The notes beneath the pieces are model-generated. The model saw only the letters and a list, made by a program, of their open reading frames with translations. It did not search any database and was not told where the DNA came from. From Brachynemurus nebulosus (Eukaryota; Arthropoda; Insecta; Neuroptera; Myrmeleontidae): 64,000 nt of DNA. Position numbers and translations under genes: made by a program. Position 1 is the first letter of the stretch. Every line of letters starts with the position of its first letter. Below are positions 57,906-64,000 of the stretch, piece after piece. The DNA lies in the NCBI GenBank assembly GCA_035578155.1, contig JAPWDM010000001.1, positions 169,605,498-169,669,497 on the forward strand, given 5' to 3'.

Positions 57906-58784
57906 TTCACACGTTTTTTATGTAATTGCAAATAATATCTAATAATAAAACGTAATATAGCGGAAATTTCGGACAGTTGATCTAGTTGCTACATATTTAA
58001 ATAAATATGAAAAATAAATAAAACAAATGATACGCCAATGGTTTATTTATTACTTTTAAAGAATGAGTTTTGTTAATGTATTTTTATTTACAAAATGTTT
58101 TTGGTTACGTAACCGTTTTATAATCGTTCAACTACGAGAAACAAATTGTAAGCTCATTTAGAATTTTTCAAATTATTTGATTTTTAAATGTATTTACATT
58201 TTACATATTAGTTGTTGGTGGGTAGCTTATAATATGAAATGTTCGTTATATATATTGGACGTACACACAAAACTAAATCCATTTATGTATCGGTACCAAT
58301 AAATAACATTTCGGCGAATTTAACGTACAAATAAAAACATAAAATTTTATTATCAGCTAAATCAGTTTATTGATTATTACGGTATAAAAATTGAAAATGG
58401 GTTTTTGTAAAATAAAAATTCGCATACTGTAAACGTAATGTATGTGAATATATTTTCAATACTTAAATACTTATATAGTTAATTGAAAAATTTTAGTTTT
58501 AAGATATAAAATACAAAAATCGATTTTCAAAAATATTCGTTAAATGCAAGTTGTACTTACACAAACAGTGTTCCGTACAATCAATTGTTTTGATGAATTT
58601 GGTGCATACGAAAATGGATAAAATATTTTTCCTGAAGAATAAATTTTATTTCTGACATAAATTATAATTTTCGATTTCAAAACGAATCTTGGTCTGTTTA
58701 CGCGTACCAGAAAAAAACAGTGATTTTTATTGTATGAAATATTTATTAATATACCCAGTAAAATATATACACAGTGAAATACTG
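57906..58784. other. No gene seen
   Basis: AT-rich. The 100-codon minus-strand frame at 58540-58842 has no recognised motif and runs into a MITE. Confidence 0.4.
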
Positions 58785-59290
58785 TGTATCTACTAAAATA
58801 TATATAATAAAAAAGATGAGAGTAGATCTTATTATTAAACAAAACCGAAAAATTATGTTCTTTAATTACTGATGAATATAGTTTTATTAAACACTTAAAA
58901 ATGAAACATTTTCCTTACATTTTAAGGTTATTTTGTTACAGATTTAGTTACAGAAAATCATGTAAGCTTACTTGAGATTGTATTTTATAATATAAAATAA
59001 ACAATCTCAAGTAAGCTTACATGATTTTTTGTAACTAAATCTGTAACAAAATAACCTTAAAATGTAAGAAAATTGTTTCATTTTTAAATGTTTAATAAAA
59101 CTATATTCGTCAATAATTGCAAGAACTTAATTTTTTGGTTTTGTTTAACAATAAGAACTATTCTCATCATTTTTATTATATATATTTTGGTAGATATATA
59201 TTCTAACCTAACTCATATTCTTTTGCTCTACACAAATTTTGTGTTACTTCTTTGTTGTTCAAAACAGGTTAATATTTTTATTCTGTTAAA
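58785..59290. mobile_element. Palindromic MITE (family M2), copy 2
   Basis: Palindrome 58785-59202 has the same centre (ATCATGTAAGCTTACTTGAG and inverse) as 45949-46376. 59203-59290 matches the inverse of 45848-45948. Confidence 0.75.
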
Positions 59291-59675
59291 TCTAAATTTG
59301 TATTAATATTTTCATTTAACACAAACACGAAATGTTACATTAAGGTTGTAGGGTTGTGTTGCTTATTTAACACAAAAATTTTAACCACTAGTTTTTTTTA
59401 CGCAGAACACAAATTTTTTTACTGTGAGTAACATTCCTTCAATCTATACCTGATTCTTAATGTTTATGATTTTTTTACGGATTATTCCGGTAATACGGGT
59501 CGTGGATATTGGATCTGAATCACCCCAGATACGAAATTTAAATTCACGTCTATAATTGGAACAGCACACTCTATCTCTAAATTTTCAGGTGAAATAGTTT
59601 CAGAAAAAATCAACGGTAACAGACGAACGGACACCATAGTGATTGTACAAGTGTTCTGTTCTACCCATTTTGGTA

Positions 59676-60480
59676 CACGGAGAGAAAAATCCTATAATTT
59701 TTGTAGAGAAAATTTCAGAAAAATTACCATGCTCCCCTATAATCCGTGCGCGATCGACGACCAAAATAAAAAATATGTGCTAGCATGGTAAAATTTAATG
59801 TGGTGCTAACTCAACTTTTATCACACTCTTATGCATATATATTATAGTTTAATTCTTGTTGTCGTACTCTTTCATTTGTGCATCTGACTCGCGACCTTAT
59901 GTTAGTTGCACTGTACCTGTAAAAACATGTATACAAAAATGATTGCCAACAATATATTCTAATACATATACTAAAGATAGGTAAATAACAAAAAGATGAA
60001 TTAAACGATGACATCGTCCTAAGAGAGTGTAAAAGAAACTGACTACTAGCTGTGCTAGCTGCTTGTAACACAGTCTGATAAATCAAGGTGCTTGGTGCGA
60101 ACTGTCTGACAAAGTTTCTTCCACAGTCCACACCTATGGTTCGCATGTAACTCGCTGAGTGAGGTAGATTTCATTACAGCGTTCCCAACACAACCAACCT
60201 TCTTTCTGTTTTTTTTCTTTCTATTATTAGCATGTTAGCATGGTAATTTTTTTAATAAAAACAATTAAAAATTATTTTTTTGTCGGTAATGGAACTTTTT
60301 ACTGTGCTGTTTTACAAATTTTACGGAGATAATATTACGAAAAGAACATTCCATCCTTTAAATTTTTTATGATTAATTATAATCTTTATATTTTTACCTT
60401 ACAGAATTGAATATGTTCGCCTTTTACACGTCGATTGTAGTGCTGAGCACAGTAATTTTTATAGGAATTTTCTCTCTGTG
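59676..60480. mobile_element. TIR element (CACGGAGAGAAAAATCCTAT) of about 800 bp
   Basis: Left end CACGGAGAGAAAAATCCTAT after TA (59674-59675). The right end is the inverse of CACAGAGAGAAAATTCCTAT before TA (60481-60482). The interior includes a 105-codon minus-strand frame (59829-60146) of ordinary composition that I do not recognise. Confidence 0.6.
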
Positions 60481-60481
60481 T

Positions 60482-61587
60482 ACGGAACGGTAAAAATAAG
60501 GTACTTGTTTTGACAGGCGTTGAAATATTAAGTACAGTTCAGATCAATTGACAAATTCCTTGCAGTCGCAAACACAGTTTCAAATGCACAAAAAAGACTA
60601 AAAGGCCGCTCAGCCTGAACTTTGAGTCTCCTTTTATGACGACTGGTCAATTTTCCCAATGATTCCTCAAAATCTAATTCTTGTAGAGGCCCTCTGGCAA
60701 CAAACTTTACAATCGGGATCAAAAATTACACTTTTGTCCGTTAGTGTATAATACACTATTTAATTTTGTTTAAAAATCGTTTTCTTTTTCAACTTACTTT
60801 TTTTTTTAATATTTTCAAAAAGAAATTATCACGTATAATCTAATCTACAGGTTAGTTGAGTGGAAATTCTATTTTAATTCGGTAAGTGTTTCCTCTATAG
60901 CCAGTTCGCAATTCGACTTGTAGAAAATAACATATAAATCGTACTTGTACAAAGTTTTGAACCATAACAATTTAAACTATTGCAAAGTTTATATAAAAAA
61001 CTTTCGTAAATATGGTCCATTATGACATTAAATGTTTTTATCTAATGTTGGTGCCTCTCTGTTTGTTTCTTATTGTTTTCGCTTTCTTCAATTTTTTTTT
61101 TTTTTGTTTCTTTTGTTGTTTTTCCTTTGGTGTCCTTTGTTTTAATAATGCGGACATAAGTTCAGTGATATCACGGACCAAAAAAAGTTAGTTTTGTTTA
61201 TTTTTTTTTTTTTTATTTTTACTGATATATTGTTGTCTATTAAAGTTTATTTTTATTACCATAGTTATTATTATATTATTTTCGTTTATTTTTTTCTTTT
61301 TTTTGGGTATTAAACAATAATAGTATAGTTATAATGTTTAGTGAAATGGGTTCAAAACATTATTTGGAATTTTTATATCATGATTATGTGATTATATCAA
61401 TTCAAAAATATTACAATTTATGGGATCGATATAAAATGGTGATCAGAAAATTGAAATGTTCGGCAATTTAAAAAGAATATTATAACTAATATAGTCTATG
61501 TAAGGGAAAATATTGGAATATATATCTAAAATATTTTTATTTGATTTTTAAAATTTGGTAAAATCAGCTTTTTAAACAGGACATATA
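60482..61587. other. No gene seen; T-rich stretch
   Basis: The minus-strand frame at 60528-60722 (64 codons, ending with a basic RHKRRLKVQAER stretch) is GC-richer than random, but no domain is certain. 61080-61310 is strongly T-rich on the plus strand. Confidence 0.35.
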
Positions 61588-62331
61588 GGGTAAGTGCGGG
61601 AGAGATGCCGCACCAGCCATAGTTCGTCCGTTGATTGATCGATAGCGCTGTTAATGGATTATATGTTTAAAATAAGTTACTTATTTACGCTGTATATGGT
61701 AACATTTATGATTAGTCCATCAGTTTAGTAATTATCCAACTTTTTATTATTGAAAAGTAAGTTTTTTAACATAATATTTTATCAAGCATTTAATTCATTA
61801 GAATTTAAGAATAGTTCATTGTTTTAATGAAAATGAGCTTTGTTATTAATTTAGGTATATTTTAAAAGTACTGTATAAAATTTTTAGTTGGAATTCCGCA
61901 CTATGCTTGCTATAGCAACATGCGGCATCTATCCGAACAAAAAGGAGAGATGCCGCATTTAAAGTTGGTATAGATGCCGCATTACATTACATGTTAAAAA
62001 CATAGACTTATATACCTTAATTACGCAATTTTTTTTTGGACTGTAAATTATGCCACGTAAAATATACCAAAATTTTTAATATGAACTATGCGGCGTCTCA
62101 CCTTCTTTGATGCGGCATCTGTCCCATAGGTGTGGGAGAGACGCCGCTTTGCAGGCTCTACAAAAATGTTAATTATGAATTCTTTATGACTCAAAATTTA
62201 AAATTATTTATAAATAATTTTAAAGAACAATGTTTGCATTTATCGTGTACCAAATTTCAAATCAATTAAATGCATACTTTAAGAATTATCAAGTGTTTTC
62301 AAAATGTGCGGTATCTGTCCCGCATTCACCC
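61588..62331 (+). mobile_element. Pogo-like MITE, copy B
   Basis: Same family and orientation as 40387-41339. Termini GGGTAAGTGCGGGAGAGATG and the inverse, flanked by TA (61586-61587 and 62332-62333). It lacks the transposase remnant: after ATGCCACGTAAA (about 62049) it jumps to the ATTTTTAATATGAACTATGC segment, so it is a more deleted derivative. The GCGGCATCT.TCC motif is repeated internally as in copy A. Confidence 0.85.
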
Positions 62332-62333
62332 TA

Positions 62334-64000
62334 TACATTGACGCAATTTTGACGTAAGCATTCTTTTGAAATAGTTACAGTTTTTAAAATATATTTTCTT
62401 ATATTTTTGTTTCTGCAATGATTTTTTCATTTTTTTGTAGTGTTTTCTTGATATTTAGAATGCATAAAAAAATTTGCTTCTTAGGAATTTCTTCTGTCCA
62501 GTTTTTTCTAACAATAAAACTTTTTTAAGTGCATGATGTATAAAAAAGTTGTGAGAATGGATACACAGTATGCAGTATTGCTACAAATTTCCCTACTTGT
62601 TTAAAATGAAACCTGTCCTAGCTTCAATATGAATTTCAACTGATTGCTACTACGTGCACTGTCTTATGAAAACCAGTTTTTCTCAGAAGTCAGAAAAATA
62701 GTTCTTCAATTAATTGAGAAAAATATTTTGGAATGTTGAGAAGTGCAAATCGGGACGAACAGTTATCATCAAGCAACAAATTTTAACACTTTCTAAACGT
62801 TTAGTCTCCACACTCCTCTGATCTATTACTCAGTAACTTTTTTCTTTAAGTTGAAATGTTACTCTAAAGAGAGAAATACCTTTAAAAGGAATAAAATTTT
62901 TTTCGTTGAATATTAATAAAACATTTCAAGAGTACATTTCCAAATTTTCAGAGTGATATTCGAAGTCCTTCATGTCAGATTCTGAACGAACGTAATACGT
63001 TTTCGTACATGATGTTTAAACACGTTTTTCTCAAAACTGCACTTTTAAAATTGACACTCAGAAATTACCAAATATACTTTTAACTTTTGTGTAAAGATCC
63101 GAACAAAAGATCTTTTAATGCGAGAACAAACAAAAATTTTATGAAAATTTAATTTTTTTTTAGTTTAAAAAATCTCGTCAATTTTTTACTTTTTTGAAAT
63201 TTTTTTCGTTCACCGACATTCACATTTGGTTTAAAATAATAAATTAAATACTAAACCTCAAAAATACAGATCAGTTTCTTGTCTCTTAAAAAAATTCCTG
63301 AACTATATTTTCGTCTCTTTAAAGATATTTCTCCCCTAAACAGACATTATTTTGAGAACGAAAGGTCATGTCAGTCTCGCCACCTCTAGAATTTCTAGGA
63401 GCTTAAGTCAAACTTTCTGCCCGACTTTGCTTTCACAACAATAATATAGATCTAATTTTATTTAAGCAATTTTTAGAAGGTGTTGACTGAAGGTGCCCCA
63501 TCAACCAGTGGTTTGATTGGCGGTTTTCACTTTCGTCCATAGGCTATAGCTTAAGGAATTTTCAACCTTTTTAATACTGTTTGATGATACCACTTTTCAC
63601 AACGACCCACCGATGCCAGGTGTCCCCGACCTAGTGGTATTGACTGAAGGAGAAACAAATATGTGGATTTCAGTTTTTATAAAACTGTTTGGCCTTGGGT
63701 GTCGTTGGTTCTTTGGCCTCTATCGCAGGATATTAATTTTTGAAAGAAGATAGAACTTACAAAAGAAGGATTATCTTCCCTATTGAGAACAAACTGGTCA
63801 CCTTCCTAGTATACCTAAACGTTTAACATCGTACGGTAACTATTAGTTTAAAAAATAATTAATATAAACCGTGTTTGGTGATGATAACCCGCAGTCACTT
63901 TAATGTTAAACTAACAATAAAAGCTTTTTGATATTCCTCAACACGCATACATACATACATATTGTATGCGTGGTATTTAAAGAGATTGTATTTCATTCAT
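62334..64000. other. No gene recognised to window end
   Basis: AT-rich to about 63400, then somewhat GC-richer. The phrase TTGACTGAAGG occurs twice, at about 63483 and 63639, inside different contexts. No frame, splice pair or TIR could be supported. An unrecognised gene fragment in 63400-63750 is possible. Confidence 0.3.

Noticed and set aside
60405..60489. A second signal-peptide-like exon (ATG at 60413) with flanking acceptor and donor
   Set aside because: Its coding sequence overlaps the right terminal inverted repeat of the element at 59676-60480, so the hydrophobic stretch is better explained as transposon end sequence.
60528..60722. Tc1 transposase N-terminal domain (basic SRHKRRLK stretch)
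   Set aside because: The resemblance is limited to a few residues and no TIR or catalytic motif is nearby.

Overview
This is an arthropod-type (probably insect) nuclear window: AT-rich, with no bacterial operon structure, many (TA)n microsatellites, and many cut-and-paste DNA transposons, a helentron-like family and a tRNA-derived SINE. No complete host gene can be read. The few host-like coding signals are short possible start exons: one at about 12.39-12.45 kb (+), one encoding a signal peptide at about 28.2 kb (-), and one at about 47.14-47.19 kb (+). Each ends at a GTAAGT/GTAAGA-type splice donor. If they are real, most of the window is intron and intergenic DNA, and none can be joined to a second exon here.

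The readable content is repeats. (1) A 1.66-1.71 kb family has three nearly identical full copies (1890-3550, 16641-18328, 54594-56300). It has helentron/DINE-like architecture (subterminal inverted repeats, a terminal hairpin, an internal microsatellite) and a diverged relative at 45.4 kb. (2) Elements flanked by TA, or by a TA-compatible dinucleotide, share a distinctive design in several cases: the terminal motif is repeated many times inside. Examples are 14264-19181, 14451-15406, 27094-27911, 37814-38678, 40387-41339, 61588-62331 and the truncated copy at 1-233. Two, possibly three, keep decayed zinc-ribbon-like C-termini of pogo/DDE_1-type transposases. (3) A long-palindrome (foldback) family has one near-complete copy at 21035-22645 and a deleted copy at 14389-16376. 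(4) hAT elements include one at 32244-32961 with a perfect 8-bp target duplication and a decayed transposase C-terminus. (5) Other elements are a Tc1 DD34E fossil, a TTAA-flanked element, a TIR element at 50801-51589 with an intact 103-codon ORF, and many palindromic MITEs.

Layout: 0-9 kb holds a truncated pogo-like MITE, helentron copy 1, the TTAA element and a foldback between two (TA)n tracts. 9.8-12.4 kb holds unclassified repeats followed by the mini-exon. 14.3-19.2 kb is a multi-level nest of elements. 21-22.6 kb is the giant palindrome. 27-28.3 kb is a nested TA element beside the signal-peptide exon. 29.2-30 kb is a dispersed-motif array. 31-39 kb holds hAT, Tc1 and TA elements. 40.3-41.4 kb is a MITE inside a MITE. 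42-47 kb holds smaller palindromes and a CpG-richer patch. 49-53 kb holds inverted copies of earlier repeats and hAT elements. 54-60.5 kb holds helentron copy 3, a hairpin around (TA)n, the SINE and more TIR elements. 61.6-62.3 kb is another pogo-like MITE, and the last 1.7 kb is unassigned.

The genes do not form a pathway. What can be reconstructed is an insertion history, because nesting and TA duplications give relative ages. Several homologous copies or arms also show a (TA)n tract in one member and only a short AT stretch in the other.
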